A stretch of 50,325 bases of DNA from Bacillota bacterium (GTDB taxonomy: Bacteria; Bacillota; Clostridia; Lachnospirales; Lachnospiraceae). The stretch covers positions 1 through 50,325 of the forward strand of contig JAEWPQ010000054.1 of the NCBI GenBank assembly GCA_023460575.1, given 5' to 3'. The notes beneath the pieces are model-generated. The model did no database searches and was not told the DNA's origin. It saw only the letters and a program-made list of their open reading frames with translations. Made by a program: the position numbers and the translations under genes. This document shows positions 24,958-33,808 of this stretch, piece after piece (position 1 is the first letter of the stretch; each line of letters starts with the position of its first letter).

Positions 24958-26376
24958 ATGATTAAAGATAATCAAAAAAAATTTAACGGGTTCCATGTAG
25001 CACTGGATGGACTGGTCATTATTCTGTCGTATGTGATTGCCTGGCTTCTTCTTTTACTGGGCAACCGGATATTCAGTCCCTATAAGCAGGTTTTGCCGCC
25101 ACAGTACTATTTTGCGGCGCTTCTCCTGATTTTGCCGACCTATCTGCTCCTCTACGGCATTTTCCAGCTGTATGCACCGAAACGGGTTCAGGAAAGACGA
25201 TACGAGTTCACCAATATTTTAAAAGCCAATTTACTGGGGATTCTGCTCTTTACCCTCAGTCTGTTTCTGGTTAAGAAGAACCCGTATTTCAGTGAGTTCT
25301 CAACCCGGATGGTATTCTATTTCTTTACAGTCAATGTTATTTTAGAGACTGCAGAGAGAAATTTAATCCGAATGATGCTTCACTCCATGAGGACCAAGGG
25401 ATACAACCAGAAGCATATACTGCTGCTGGGATACAGCCGTGCGGCGGAAGGCTTTATTGACCGGGTTCGTATGAATCCCGAATGGGGTTATCAGGTAAAG
25501 GGAATTCTTGACAATAACAAAGAATGGGGTGCTGAGTATAAAGGGATTCATGTCATTGGAAAAGTGAGTGACCTAGATGAGATACTTGCCCTTAATTCCC
25601 TTGACGAGATTGCCATAACCTTAAGCATCAGCGAATATGCGGATTTAGAGCGGATTGTGGCATCCTGTGAAAAATCAGGTGTTCACACCAAATTTATACC
25701 TGACTATAATAATATGATTCCTACCAGACCTTACATTGAAGATCTGCAGGGACTTCCTGTGGTCAATATCAGGCGCGTGCCGCTGACAGATCCGGTGAAT
25801 GCCATGATAAAAAGGGCTGTAGACATATTTGGAGCGGCCTTTGCTCTGGCTGTATTTTCTCCGGTAATGCTTCTTACTGTCATATTAATCAAGCTTACTG
25901 CTCCCGGTCCACTGATCTATAAGCAGGAGAGGGTAGGGCTTCACAACCGGTCGTTTCCTATGTATAAATTTCGGTCCATGGTGGTACAGGCTCCTTCGGA
26001 AGAAAAAACAAAATGGACAACAAAGCACGATTCCAGAGTTACACCGGTGGGGCGTTTTATCAGAAAGACAAGCATTGATGAGATGCCGCAGTTTTTTAAT
26101 GTGTTAAGGGGAGACATGAGTCTGGTGGGTCCCAGACCCGAACGCCCTCTTTTCGTAGAAAAATTTAAAGAAGAAATTCCCCGCTATATGATCAAGCATC
26201 AGGTACGTCCCGGAATCACAGGCTGGGCACAGGTAAACGGACTTCGGGGAGACACTTCCATTACAAAACGGATTGAACATGATCTTTATTATATTGAAAA
26301 CTGGACACTTGGATTTGATTTTAAAATTCTGTTCCTTACCATGTTCAAAGGATTTATTAATAAAAATGCGTACTGA
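24958..26376 (+). CDS. Polyprenyl-phosphate sugar phosphotransferase (priming, WcaJ/CpsE-like)
   Basis: 472 residues. Four N-terminal membrane helices, a CoA-binding-like Rossmann domain (about 140-260, LLLGYSRAAEGFIDRV), another membrane helix, then the bacterial sugar transferase domain (about 280-472; YKQERVGLHNRSFPMYKFRS, TSIDEMPQFFNVLRGDMS, VGPRPERP, RPGITGWAQVNG). It transfers a sugar-1-phosphate from a nucleotide sugar to undecaprenyl phosphate, starting repeat-unit assembly on the inner membrane face. AGGAAGG precedes the ATG at 11 nt. Its presence shows the locus starts its own lipid-linked glycan. Confidence 0.93.
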   Translation: MIKDNQKKFNGFHVALDGLVIILSYVIAWLLLLLGNRIFSPYKQVLPPQYYFAALLLILPTYLLLYGIFQLYAPKRVQERRYEFTNILKANLLGILLFTLSLFLVKKNPYFSEFSTRMVFYFFTVNVILETAERNLIRMMLHSMRTKGYNQKHILLLGYSRAAEGFIDRVRMNPEWGYQVKGILDNNKEWGAEYKGIHVIGKVSDLDEILALNSLDEIAITLSISEYADLERIVASCEKSGVHTKFIPDYNNMIPTRPYIEDLQGLPVVNIRRVPLTDPVNAMIKRAVDIFGAAFALAVFSPVMLLTVILIKLTAPGPLIYKQERVGLHNRSFPMYKFRSMVVQAPSEEKTKWTTKHDSRVTPVGRFIRKTSIDEMPQFFNVLRGDMSLVGPRPERPLFVEKFKEEIPRYMIKHQVRPGITGWAQVNGLRGDTSITKRIEHDLYYIENWTLGFDFKILFLTMFKGFINKNAY

Positions 26377-26412
26377 TATCGGATACGACACAATTAGGAT
26401 GAGGATAAGTAA

Positions 26413-28389
26413 ATGAGAAATGAATTTGATGATGAATTAAACCGTGAAAATACCCGAAAGGAAAGGCGCGGTTCTGATTCGAAGCCAGATTCTGCTGGCA
26501 GCAGCGGGCAGGCAGGCAAAGATCCAAAAAGGTCTGTAAACGAAGGCGGAAGCCGGACTTACAGAAAGCAGCCGTCAGTGGAAGGTAACGGGCAGTCCAT
26601 GTTTAAAGGACAATCATCAGCAGGAAAGCAGCCGTCACCGGCGGACGCAGCACGCAGACAGCCGGAAAATGGCAGCAGACAGGCACAAAACGGTGCCAGA
26701 CGTCCTGAGACAGGTACGGTGCGGCCGGAAAGCGGTGCCAGACGTCCGGAAACCGGCGGCAGACAGCCGGAGGAAAACAGGGCAAGAGCTCCAAGGAAAG
26801 ATCAGATCGTGATCGGAGACGGCGCTTCCAGACAGCAGCCACGAATTTCTCCCCAGGAAAAGGCCGCTGCAGCCAGCCGTATGGCAGTTCATACAGAAAA
26901 AAAGAGACGAATCCGTAAATTCATAATCCTTGCGGTTGCGGAAGTTTTTACACTGGCACTTATTTTCTCCTATGCTTATGTGGCGAGAATCATGGGCTCT
27001 ATTCAGAAACCCGATGATTTTAATGCACATCAGGTACGCAATGAGGATATGTCTCCGGAACAGAAGAAGCATATGACCGGATACCGGACCATAGCAGTAT
27101 TTGGCGTAGACAGTCGTGACGGCAATGTAAATAAAGGAACCAATGCCGATGTTATTATGCTCTGCAATATAAACAGAGGTACTGGAGAAATAAAAATTGT
27201 ATCCGTTTTCCGTGATACATATCTGAATATAAATGAAGGAAGTACTTATAATAAAATCAATGCAGCCTATGCAAACGGCGGAGCCGCCCAGGCCCTTGCC
27301 GCTATTAATAAAAACCTGGATTTGGATGTCACCGAATACGTGACATTTAACTGGAAGTCTGTTGCAGATGGGATCAATATGCTGGGAGGCGTTGACATTG
27401 ATATCAGCAAGGCGGAATTCCGCTATATCAACTCCTTTATTACGGAGACTGTGGAAAAATCCGGTGTTCCTTCCGTTCATTTAAAATCAGCCGGTATGAA
27501 TCATCTGGACGGCGTTCAGGCTGTGGCCTACGCCAGACTCAGAAAGATGGATACGGATTTTGCAAGAACAGAGCGCCAGCGCCTTGTGATTCAGAAAGCC
27601 TTTGAAAAAGCAAAGAAGGCCGATCTTGGGCTTTTAAACAGAATTCTTCTCATGGAGGTAGATCAGGTGGGCTCTAATTTAACCTTCAGTGATTTTACAG
27701 AGCTGATTCTTGATATCGGTAAATACCACATTGGTGAAACAGGAGGATTTCCATTCGCACGCGGCGATATGAAAGTGGGTAAAAAGGGAGACTGCGTTAT
27801 CCCCCAGACACTGGAGACAAACGTTGTGCAGCTGCATAAATTCCTCTTTGATAAGGACAGCTATGAACCATCTGATATGGTGAAAAAGATCAGTGCCAAG
27901 ATTGCAGCTGATTCCGGAATGTATAAGCAGGGAACGAGCATCGATCATGTTCCTACCGACGAAGGGCTGGATGAAGACAAGACAAAGCCGGCTGTGAAGG
28001 AGACTAAGGCTACAGAGGCAGAAGAGACCAAAGAGGAAACGATTGAAGCCACTGATGAGTTCGGAAATCCTGTAAAGACAACGGAATCTTCGGAAAATGT
28101 CACAGGACCGACCAAGGAAACCAAGCCTTCCGAAACGACAAAAGGTACCGGAAAACCGGGAGAGACGAAACCTACTACTTCCGGCACCAGTGAGACGACG
28201 ACTGCGGCTCCGGGACCCGGAACCAGCGGAACTACCAAGCCGGGAACTGCCGAGGAGACAAAGACAACTGCCCCGGGTCCGGGAGAAACTCCGACCACAC
28301 AGCAGACAGGAACGGCTCCTACCACTGCAGCAACTGTCCCAGGAGGCACAACTGATGCAGTTGTAGTTCCTGCACCTCCTACAAATTAA
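26413..28389 (+). CDS. LytR-CpsA-Psr (LCP) family glycopolymer ligase
   Basis: 658 residues, long for the family. The cytoplasmic start (1-160) is low-complexity, rich in Arg, Pro, Gln and Gly with RRPETG-type repeats; one membrane helix (about 171-195); LCP domain (about 225-400; TIAVFGVDSRDG, GTNADVIMLCNI, SVFRDTYLNI, YNKINAAYANGG, LDGVQAVAYARLRK); then a C-terminal domain and a Thr/Pro/Glu/Gly-rich tail (about 520-658) that probably spans the wall. LCP enzymes transfer lipid-linked glycopolymers to peptidoglycan. It follows the priming transferase by 36 bp and closes the glycan locus, marking the product as wall-linked rather than free. Confidence 0.93.
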   Translation: MRNEFDDELNRENTRKERRGSDSKPDSAGSSGQAGKDPKRSVNEGGSRTYRKQPSVEGNGQSMFKGQSSAGKQPSPADAARRQPENGSRQAQNGARRPETGTVRPESGARRPETGGRQPEENRARAPRKDQIVIGDGASRQQPRISPQEKAAAASRMAVHTEKKRRIRKFIILAVAEVFTLALIFSYAYVARIMGSIQKPDDFNAHQVRNEDMSPEQKKHMTGYRTIAVFGVDSRDGNVNKGTNADVIMLCNINRGTGEIKIVSVFRDTYLNINEGSTYNKINAAYANGGAAQALAAINKNLDLDVTEYVTFNWKSVADGINMLGGVDIDISKAEFRYINSFITETVEKSGVPSVHLKSAGMNHLDGVQAVAYARLRKMDTDFARTERQRLVIQKAFEKAKKADLGLLNRILLMEVDQVGSNLTFSDFTELILDIGKYHIGETGGFPFARGDMKVGKKGDCVIPQTLETNVVQLHKFLFDKDSYEPSDMVKKISAKIAADSGMYKQGTSIDHVPTDEGLDEDKTKPAVKETKATEAEETKEETIEATDEFGNPVKTTESSENVTGPTKETKPSETTKGTGKPGETKPTTSGTSETTTAAPGPGTSGTTKPGTAEETKTTAPGPGETPTTQQTGTAPTTAATVPGGTTDAVVVPAPPTN

Positions 28390-28411
28390 TAATAATATTA
28401 AAAAAATAACC

Positions 28412-28463
28412 AATCCCTGCTTATGGCGCTTTGCAAAAAAAGCTCTTTTTGCAGGGATTTTTT
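28412..28463 (+). terminator. Intrinsic terminator closing the glycan locus
   Basis: AATCCCTGC (28412-28420) pairs with GCAGGGATT (28451-28459), with a nested TTTGCAAAAA/TTTTTGCA inner stem, and a T-run to 28463. Confidence 0.88.
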
Positions 28464-28568
28464 CAATTCACATATTCAATATAGATTTATCACAGAATGG
28501 TCACATTTCATTGGTAGACTTTGATTATCAGAAGAGATAACAAACATACATGAAAGGAGATTGATGTT

Positions 28569-29987
28569 ATGTATGACGAAAATAACAACATTGAAACAGG
28601 CCGGGTAAATCCGGAAGCCAATAAAGAAGAAGCCGTAACAACCAATTTTATTATGAGAGATCCGGAACCGGAAAAGAATCAGTCTCAGAACAGCATTCCC
28701 CATTATCAGGAATACCGATATCAGAGAACTCCGGACCAGACACCTTATCAGGAAGACGGCAGGAAAAGAAAAAAAGGCGGTTTTGCAAAAAAAGCAGCAG
28801 GAATTGTAGGAAGTGCCCTTGTATTTGGAATAGTTGCCGGCAGTACTATCGTAGGAATCAACTGGGCAGCAGGTTCCTATGTACAGAAAAAATCGGTGGA
28901 GATCAGCCGTGCGGAGACCGTGCCGTCTGCAACAGCGAATAATTCTCTTCCTGCATCGAATACGGCCAGTATTTCTGCAGTCAATGACGTATCCCCCATT
29001 GTTGACAAGGCAATGCCGTCGGTTGTAGCCATAACAAGCAAAGTTGTCTATGAAAGCCAGACATGGTTTGGCCCCATGCAGCAGGAAGGAGAAGGAAGCG
29101 GTTCCGGAATTGTTGTTGGTAAAAACGATGATGAACTTTTAATTGTCACCAACAATCACGTAGTTCAGGGTGCCAAGGAGCTGAAAGTTACCTTTATTGA
29201 CCAGACAGCAGTGGACGCAGCCATTAAGGGAACCGATGCAGAGAGTGACTTGGCAGTGATAGCCGTTCCATTAAAGAACATCTCTTCTGACACATTAACC
29301 AAAATAGCGATTGCCTCACTGGGCAAATCCGAAACATTAAAAGTAGGGCAGGGAGTCATTGCCATCGGCAATGCACTTGGATACGGACAGTCCGTAACAG
29401 TAGGTTATATCAGTGCACTTGACCGTTCTGTACAGACAGAAGACGGAACAAACCGTGATTTGCTCCAGACCGACGCAGCCATTAACCCCGGCAACAGCGG
29501 CGGTGCCCTCTTAAACATGCAGGGAGAATTAATCGGCATTAACTCAGCCAAATACTCCTCCACAGAAGTGGAAGGTATGGGATACGCCATTCCCATCTCA
29601 AAAGCCCAGACAATCATTGACAGTCTGATGACGAAAAAGACCAGAACACAGGTTGCAGACAACGATCAGGGCTACTTGGGAATCCAGTGCAAGAACATTG
29701 ATTCCACCACCAGCCAGCAGCTTGGTATGCCACAGGGTGTATTTATCTATAAGATCGTGGAAGGCGGAGCAGCTTCCCAGTCAGAACTCCGTGAAAAAGA
29801 CATTATCACCAAATTTGACGGACAGGGAATCAAGACCTACGATGACTTGACTGGCATGCTTAAGTACTATGCAGGGGGAACAACCGTTACTCTTACGGTA
29901 CAGTCTCTTGAAAACGGACAGTATGTAGAGCGTAATGTTGACATCACACTTGGCAAAAAGCCTGCAGATGCAAACCAGCAGGGATAA
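28569..29987 (+). CDS. HtrA/DegP-like membrane-anchored serine protease
   Basis: 472 residues. A long charged cytoplasmic start (1-70), one membrane helix (about 75-98, GIVGSALVFGIVAGSTI), a linker, then a trypsin-like domain with H197 (TNNHVVQGA), D227 (ESDLAVIAV) and S310 (NPGNSGGALL), and a C-terminal PDZ domain (about 365-460, GYLGIQCKN, VEGGAASQSELREKDII). It degrades or refolds misfolded exported proteins on the outer face of the membrane. GAAAGGAG precedes the ATG. It stands alone between two terminators. The usual name would be htrA or degP, but the paralogue cannot be told from the sequence. Confidence 0.94.
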   Translation: MYDENNNIETGRVNPEANKEEAVTTNFIMRDPEPEKNQSQNSIPHYQEYRYQRTPDQTPYQEDGRKRKKGGFAKKAAGIVGSALVFGIVAGSTIVGINWAAGSYVQKKSVEISRAETVPSATANNSLPASNTASISAVNDVSPIVDKAMPSVVAITSKVVYESQTWFGPMQQEGEGSGSGIVVGKNDDELLIVTNNHVVQGAKELKVTFIDQTAVDAAIKGTDAESDLAVIAVPLKNISSDTLTKIAIASLGKSETLKVGQGVIAIGNALGYGQSVTVGYISALDRSVQTEDGTNRDLLQTDAAINPGNSGGALLNMQGELIGINSAKYSSTEVEGMGYAIPISKAQTIIDSLMTKKTRTQVADNDQGYLGIQCKNIDSTTSQQLGMPQGVFIYKIVEGGAASQSELREKDIITKFDGQGIKTYDDLTGMLKYYAGGTTVTLTVQSLENGQYVERNVDITLGKKPADANQQG

Positions 29988-30005
29988 TAAAACTCAAAGA
30001 ACGGG

Positions 30006-30041
30006 CTCCTGAAATTCTGATTGGAATTTCAGGAGTTTTTT
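30006..30041 (+). terminator. Intrinsic terminator of the HtrA gene
   Basis: CTCCTGAAATTC (30006-30017) pairs perfectly with GAATTTCAGGAG (30024-30035) around a 6-nt loop, then six T. Confidence 0.93.
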
Positions 30042-30078
30042 CTATTTCATTAAAAAAATCTAAACTGTCAGTCTCCTC

Positions 30079-30107
30079 TTGTAGGAGTCTTTTAAATGCT
30101 TTATAAT
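30079..30107 (+). promoter_or_regulatory. Promoter of the ClpX-paralogue operon
   Basis: TTGTAG (30079-30084), 17 bp, TATAAT (30102-30107). Predicted start is near 30114. The -35 lies in a small dyad CTCCT-cttgt-AGGAG, which may be an operator. Because transcription would begin after 30096, the upstream in-frame ATG at 30096 cannot be the translation start. Confidence 0.65.
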
Positions 30108-30152
30108 AATTTGGTATACCGAATAGAATTACAGATAAAAGGAGATTATACT

Positions 30153-31583
30153 TTGAACGATAAAGATTTTCTGGAGGAGAAGATGGAAGATAATAAGATC
30201 CAAAACTCTGATGTTAATAAAGAAAAAAAAGAAGACGGAACAGAATACGAAAAAATCTGTTATGTATGCCGCAGACCGGAAAGCAAGGCAGGTGCCATGG
30301 TATCCATGCCGGGAGGCATGAATTTATGTCATGACTGCATGCAGAAAGCATTTGATTCGGTCACTCAGGGGGGTCTTGACTTAAGCAAGCTCCCCGGAAT
30401 GCCATACATGAATCTCAACCTTAACGATCTTGGAAGCTTAAACAAAGATTTAGAGATTCCCCAAAAGCAGAAGATTAAAAAAAGATCAGATAAGGAACCC
30501 AAAAAGCAGCTGGAGCGAAAAGACATCCCGGCTCCCCATACAGTCCGTCAGAAGCTTGACGAATACATCATCGGACAGGAGCAGGCAAAAAAAGCCATAT
30601 CCGTAGCAGTCTACAACCATTATAAGCGGGTGTACTTGGCAGACGCCCCTGAAAAAGACGAGGATGCCGTTCAGATTGAGAAATCCAACATTCTCATGAT
30701 CGGGCCTACGGGCAGCGGCAAGACATATCTGGTAAAAACACTGGCCAGACTTTTAGATGTCCCCCTTGCAATTGCAGATGCCACTTCCTTAACCGAAGCC
30801 GGATATATCGGCGATGATATTGAAAGCGTGGTATCGAAGCTTCTCTCTGCGGCAGACAATGATGTAGAACGGGCAGAACGCGGTATCATTTTTATTGACG
30901 AAATCGACAAAATCGCAAAGAAAAAGAATACCAGCAGCAGAGACGTAAGCGGAGAGTCAGTCCAGCAGGAACTTTTAAAACTTCTGGAAGGAAGTACCGT
31001 TGAAGTGCCTGTAGGCGCAAACCAGAAGAATGCCATGACTCCCATGACGACTGTTCGCACCGATAACATCTTATTCATCTGCGGAGGTGCATTCCCTGAT
31101 CTGGAGGACATCATCAAAGAGCGGCTCAAAGAAAAGACCTCTATGGGATTTTCCGCCGAATTAAAAGACAAGTATGACAAGGATTCCAACATACTGTCCC
31201 GTGTGACCAATGAAGATCTGAGAAAATTTGGAATGATCCCGGAATTTCTGGGACGTCTGCCCATCACGGTCACATTAGAGACATTAACAAAGGAACTGCT
31301 GGTCCGTGTATTAAACGAACCCAGGAATGCCATATTAAAACAGTATCAGAAGCTGCTGGAACTTGATGAGGTAAAGCTGGTATTTGAAGACGATGCACTG
31401 GAGTGGATCGCAGAAGAGGCATTAAAGAAAAAGACCGGTGCCAGAGCACTTCGTGCCATCATTGAAAGCTTTATGCTGGACATCATGTATGAGATCCCCA
31501 AGGATCCCAACATCGGTTCCGTCATTATCACAAGAGCTTACTTAGACAAAAACGGCGGTCCCCTCATTCAGATGAGAGGATAA
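30153..31583 (+). CDS. ClpX-family AAA+ unfoldase, paralogue not linked to clpP
   Basis: 476 residues from a TTG at 30153 with AAAGGAG 8 nt upstream (an ATG at 30183 has its GGAGGAG too close). The zinc-binding domain has C36-x2-C39-x19-C59-x2-C62; a variable linker (65-130) is longer than usual. The AAA+ core has Walker A GPTGSGKT (184-191), pore loop GYIGDD, Walker B IIFIDEID and sensor 2 GARALR. The ClpP-docking IGF-like loop is present as SMGFSA, so binding to ClpP is plausible. ClpX is usually about 410-430 residues and sits beside clpP or tig; here the neighbour is an LspA-like gene. It probably unfolds selected substrates, perhaps under envelope stress given the neighbouring protease genes (inference). 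Confidence 0.88.
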   Translation: MNDKDFLEEKMEDNKIQNSDVNKEKKEDGTEYEKICYVCRRPESKAGAMVSMPGGMNLCHDCMQKAFDSVTQGGLDLSKLPGMPYMNLNLNDLGSLNKDLEIPQKQKIKKRSDKEPKKQLERKDIPAPHTVRQKLDEYIIGQEQAKKAISVAVYNHYKRVYLADAPEKDEDAVQIEKSNILMIGPTGSGKTYLVKTLARLLDVPLAIADATSLTEAGYIGDDIESVVSKLLSAADNDVERAERGIIFIDEIDKIAKKKNTSSRDVSGESVQQELLKLLEGSTVEVPVGANQKNAMTPMTTVRTDNILFICGGAFPDLEDIIKERLKEKTSMGFSAELKDKYDKDSNILSRVTNEDLRKFGMIPEFLGRLPITVTLETLTKELLVRVLNEPRNAILKQYQKLLELDEVKLVFEDDALEWIAEEALKKKTGARALRAIIESFMLDIMYEIPKDPNIGSVIITRAYLDKNGGPLIQMRG

Positions 31584-31602
31584 GAAGAAAGGAGCGTGAA
31601 AC

Positions 31603-32070
31603 ATGCTATATATCGGTATCATAGGTATCCTTGCGGCTCTGGATTTATTTATCAAGCAGGCCATTGAACAGCAAAACGACGCTGATTTCCCAAAAGAACT
31701 AAAAGAAAGCAGCGGAAAGATCCTTCTATACAAGAATCATAATCCCGGTTTCTCCTTCGGCTACCTAAAAGAACATCCGGAGCTGGTTTCCATGATTCCC
31801 CTGGCAGTTGCCTCCTTTATCGGAGGAATGCTTGCGTGCCTCTTAAGAAGCAAAGGAAAGACAGCAGAAAAACTTTCCTTATCAATCGCTCTCGGAGGAG
31901 CAGTCAGCAACCTTTACGACCGTCTGGTCCGTCATTACGTAGTGGACTATTTCAGTATTCAGTACGGAAAGCTGAAAAAAGTCGTCTTTAACCTGGGAGA
32001 TTTTTTCATCTTTCTGGGTGCCGGCCTCATCATCATCATTGAAGCCGTACGTGCATTCAAAGAACGCTGA
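31603..32070 (+). CDS. Signal peptidase II (LspA)-like membrane protease, divergent
   Basis: 155 residues, normal length, about four membrane helices. The two catalytic aspartates are present: D115 in YVVDYF after SNLYDRL, and D133 in FNLGDFF. The N-terminal NHNPGFSFG keeps the Asn-Gly-Phe motif. The surrounding residues differ from typical LspA (SNLYDR for GNLIDR, NLGD for NVAD), so it may be a second copy with a narrower substrate range rather than the housekeeping lipoprotein peptidase. It lies 19 bp after the ClpX paralogue, with AGAAAGGAG upstream; the two form one operon. Confidence 0.8.
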   Translation: MLYIGIIGILAALDLFIKQAIEQQNDADFPKELKESSGKILLYKNHNPGFSFGYLKEHPELVSMIPLAVASFIGGMLACLLRSKGKTAEKLSLSIALGGAVSNLYDRLVRHYVVDYFSIQYGKLKKVVFNLGDFFIFLGAGLIIIIEAVRAFKER

Positions 32071-32075
32071 ACTGA

Positions 32076-32109
32076 AAAAAACGGCTGTTTTCTTGACACA
32101 GCCGTTTTT
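32076..32109 (+). terminator. Intrinsic terminator after the LspA-like gene
   Basis: AAAACGGCTGT pairs with ACAGCCGTTTT (core ACGGCTGT 32081-32088 with ACAGCCGT 32098-32105), with five T at the end. The loop and 3' arm carry the -35 and spacer of the next promoter. Confidence 0.9.
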
Positions 32110-32121
32110 CTATTGTACAAT
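32093..32121 (+). promoter_or_regulatory. Promoter of the CorC/HlyC gene, embedded in a terminator
   Basis: TTGACA (32093-32098), 17 bp, TACAAT (32116-32121). The -35 and spacer coincide with the loop and 3' arm of the preceding terminator. Confidence 0.78.
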
Positions 32122-32157
32122 CATTCATAAAATATTATAAAACAGGAGTTGATTTTT

Positions 32158-33414
32158 TTGGATTCGAGTGACTATATACAGTTGCTTATATTAATTTTTT
32201 TAGTTGGATTATCAGCATTTTTCTCATCCGCTGAGACAGCACTTACGACGGTGAACCGGATCAGGGTCAGAACTCTGGCAGAAGCAGGCAACAAAAATGC
32301 CATTACGCTTACAAAGATTCTGGAGAACCAGGGCAAGATGCTCAGCGCGATTCTCGTAGGGAACAATGTGGTCAACTTAACCGCCTCTTCCATGTCCACC
32401 ACGCTGGTCATGAGTATCTGGGGGAATAAGGCGATCAGTATTGGGACCGGCATTCTGACGCTTGTAATTCTGGTTTTCGGTGAGATTTCCCCTAAAACCA
32501 TATCGACCTTATATTCCGAAGCAATTTCTTTAAAGTATGCAAAAATTATTTACCCCTTTATGACAGTGATGACACCACTTATCTATGTGGTTCACATCCT
32601 CTCTTCCAGTTTTCTGCGTTTCATTCACGTCAACCCAAACCGAAAGCAGGATTCCATCACAGAAGACGAACTTAGAACCATCGTAGATGTAAGTCATGAA
32701 GAGGGGGTCATTGAATCAGAAGAAAGAAAGATGATTAACAATGTATTCGATTTCGGAGATTCCGTAGCCAGGGACATCATGATACCCCGTATCGACATGA
32801 CGCTGGTGGACGTGAATGCAACCTATGAAGAACTAATCGATATATTCCGTGAAGAGATGTACACAAGAATACCTGTATACGAAGATACCAATGATAATGT
32901 AATCGGAATCATCAATATGAAAGACCTTCTTCTAAACGACAACAGTACCGGCTTTCATATACGGAATTTCTTAAGAGAGCCCCTCTATACATATGAGTAC
33001 AAGAAAACGGCTGAACTCATGATAGAGATGCGTCAGACCTGTAACAATGTGGTTATCGTACTTGACGAATACGGAGCAACAGCCGGCATGATCACACTTG
33101 AGGATTTACTGGAGGAGATTGTAGGAGAGATCAGGGATGAATACGATGAGGACGAAGAGAACGAATTTGTAGAAGTAGCGCCGTTTGAATATCTGGTGGA
33201 AGGTTCCATGAAGCTTGATGATTTAAATGACCGGCTTGGTTTGGAACTGGAATCAGATGATTACGATTCCATAGCCGGACTGATAATCGGACTTTTGGAC
33301 CGTCTGCCTGAACAGGGAGAAGAAGTGGTTTACAGTGATATCAGGCTGGTAGTTGAATCGTTGGATAAGAATAGAGTTGATAAAGTAAGGATGTATCTGC
33401 CTCACCAGGCGTAA
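32158..33414 (+). CDS. CNNM/CBS/CorC-HlyC family membrane protein
   Basis: 418 residues from a TTG at 32158 (AACAGGAG ends 9 nt before; the TTG at 32149 abuts the ribosome site). An N-terminal CNNM (DUF21) domain with about four membrane segments (1-170), two CBS domains (about 195-315; IMIPRIDMTLVD, GIINMKDLLL, VVIVLDEYGATAGMITLEDL) and a C-terminal CorC_HlyC domain (about 335-418). Family members take part in magnesium or other cation efflux and are sometimes called haemolysin C. Its own promoter lies just upstream, and a large palindrome starts immediately after its stop. Confidence 0.92.
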   Translation: MDSSDYIQLLILIFLVGLSAFFSSAETALTTVNRIRVRTLAEAGNKNAITLTKILENQGKMLSAILVGNNVVNLTASSMSTTLVMSIWGNKAISIGTGILTLVILVFGEISPKTISTLYSEAISLKYAKIIYPFMTVMTPLIYVVHILSSSFLRFIHVNPNRKQDSITEDELRTIVDVSHEEGVIESEERKMINNVFDFGDSVARDIMIPRIDMTLVDVNATYEELIDIFREEMYTRIPVYEDTNDNVIGIINMKDLLLNDNSTGFHIRNFLREPLYTYEYKKTAELMIEMRQTCNNVVIVLDEYGATAGMITLEDLLEEIVGEIRDEYDEDEENEFVEVAPFEYLVEGSMKLDDLNDRLGLELESDDYDSIAGLIIGLLDRLPEQGEEVVYSDIRLVVESLDKNRVDKVRMYLPHQA

Positions 33415-33416
33415 GA

Positions 33417-33701
33417 GGGTTTTGCGGGGTGGAGGAAACAGGACAGAGCAAGAGGGGCTGAGACGGAGTTTCGGCGGGAGAACTTCTAAGGCCGGACAGG
33501 CACAAAAAACATGGGACCGGAAACACTTCACCCGAATTTCTGAAAGAAATTCGCGCTCAGGGTTTCCTCGGAAATTGGCTTTGAAGCCAATTTCCGCCCA
33601 TGTTTTTTGCACCTGTCCGCCCTAAGAAGTTCTAACCCGCCTCCAAACCGCCTCATCCCCTCTTGCTCTGTCCTGTTTCCCGCGACGCCGCTGGAAAACC
33701 C
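33417..33701. repeat. Large palindromic element A
   Basis: The core spans 33434-33680 (247 bp). The terminal 24 bp are perfectly inverted (33434-33457 with 33657-33680); an imperfect arm continues to 33515/33597, including a CAAAAAACATGGG block matched at the inner end. The apex (33516-33596) holds two hairpins: GAATTTC/GAAATTC (33534-33552) and a 12-bp stem CGGAAATTGGCT/AGCCAATTTCCG (33569-33596). GGGTTTT (33417-33423) and AAAACCC (33695-33701) extend the symmetry. It starts 3 bp after the CorC-type stop. No target-site duplication and no credible ORF. Arm mismatches are mostly not wobble pairs. The following spacer (33702-33808) has only a weak ACGTC/GACGT hairpin with six T. Confidence 0.85.
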
Positions 33702-33808
33702 ACTGGAAGCCAATCCCCTCCACGTTTTCAATATTCATAAAGCGAAGATGCTGGTTATCACGTCTGGTCCGCGACGTTTTTTCCCAGATGAAGAGAACGC
33801 GTCTGACT

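Noticed and set aside
26635..28413. Long minus-strand frames opposite the LCP gene (281 and 244 codons)
   Set aside because: They mirror low-complexity Arg/Pro- and Thr/Pro-rich codons of the LCP protein; their composition is an artefact.
30671..31333. 220-codon minus-strand frame opposite the ClpX paralogue
   Set aside because: It is Ser-rich, antisense to a conserved AAA+ core, with no start signal.
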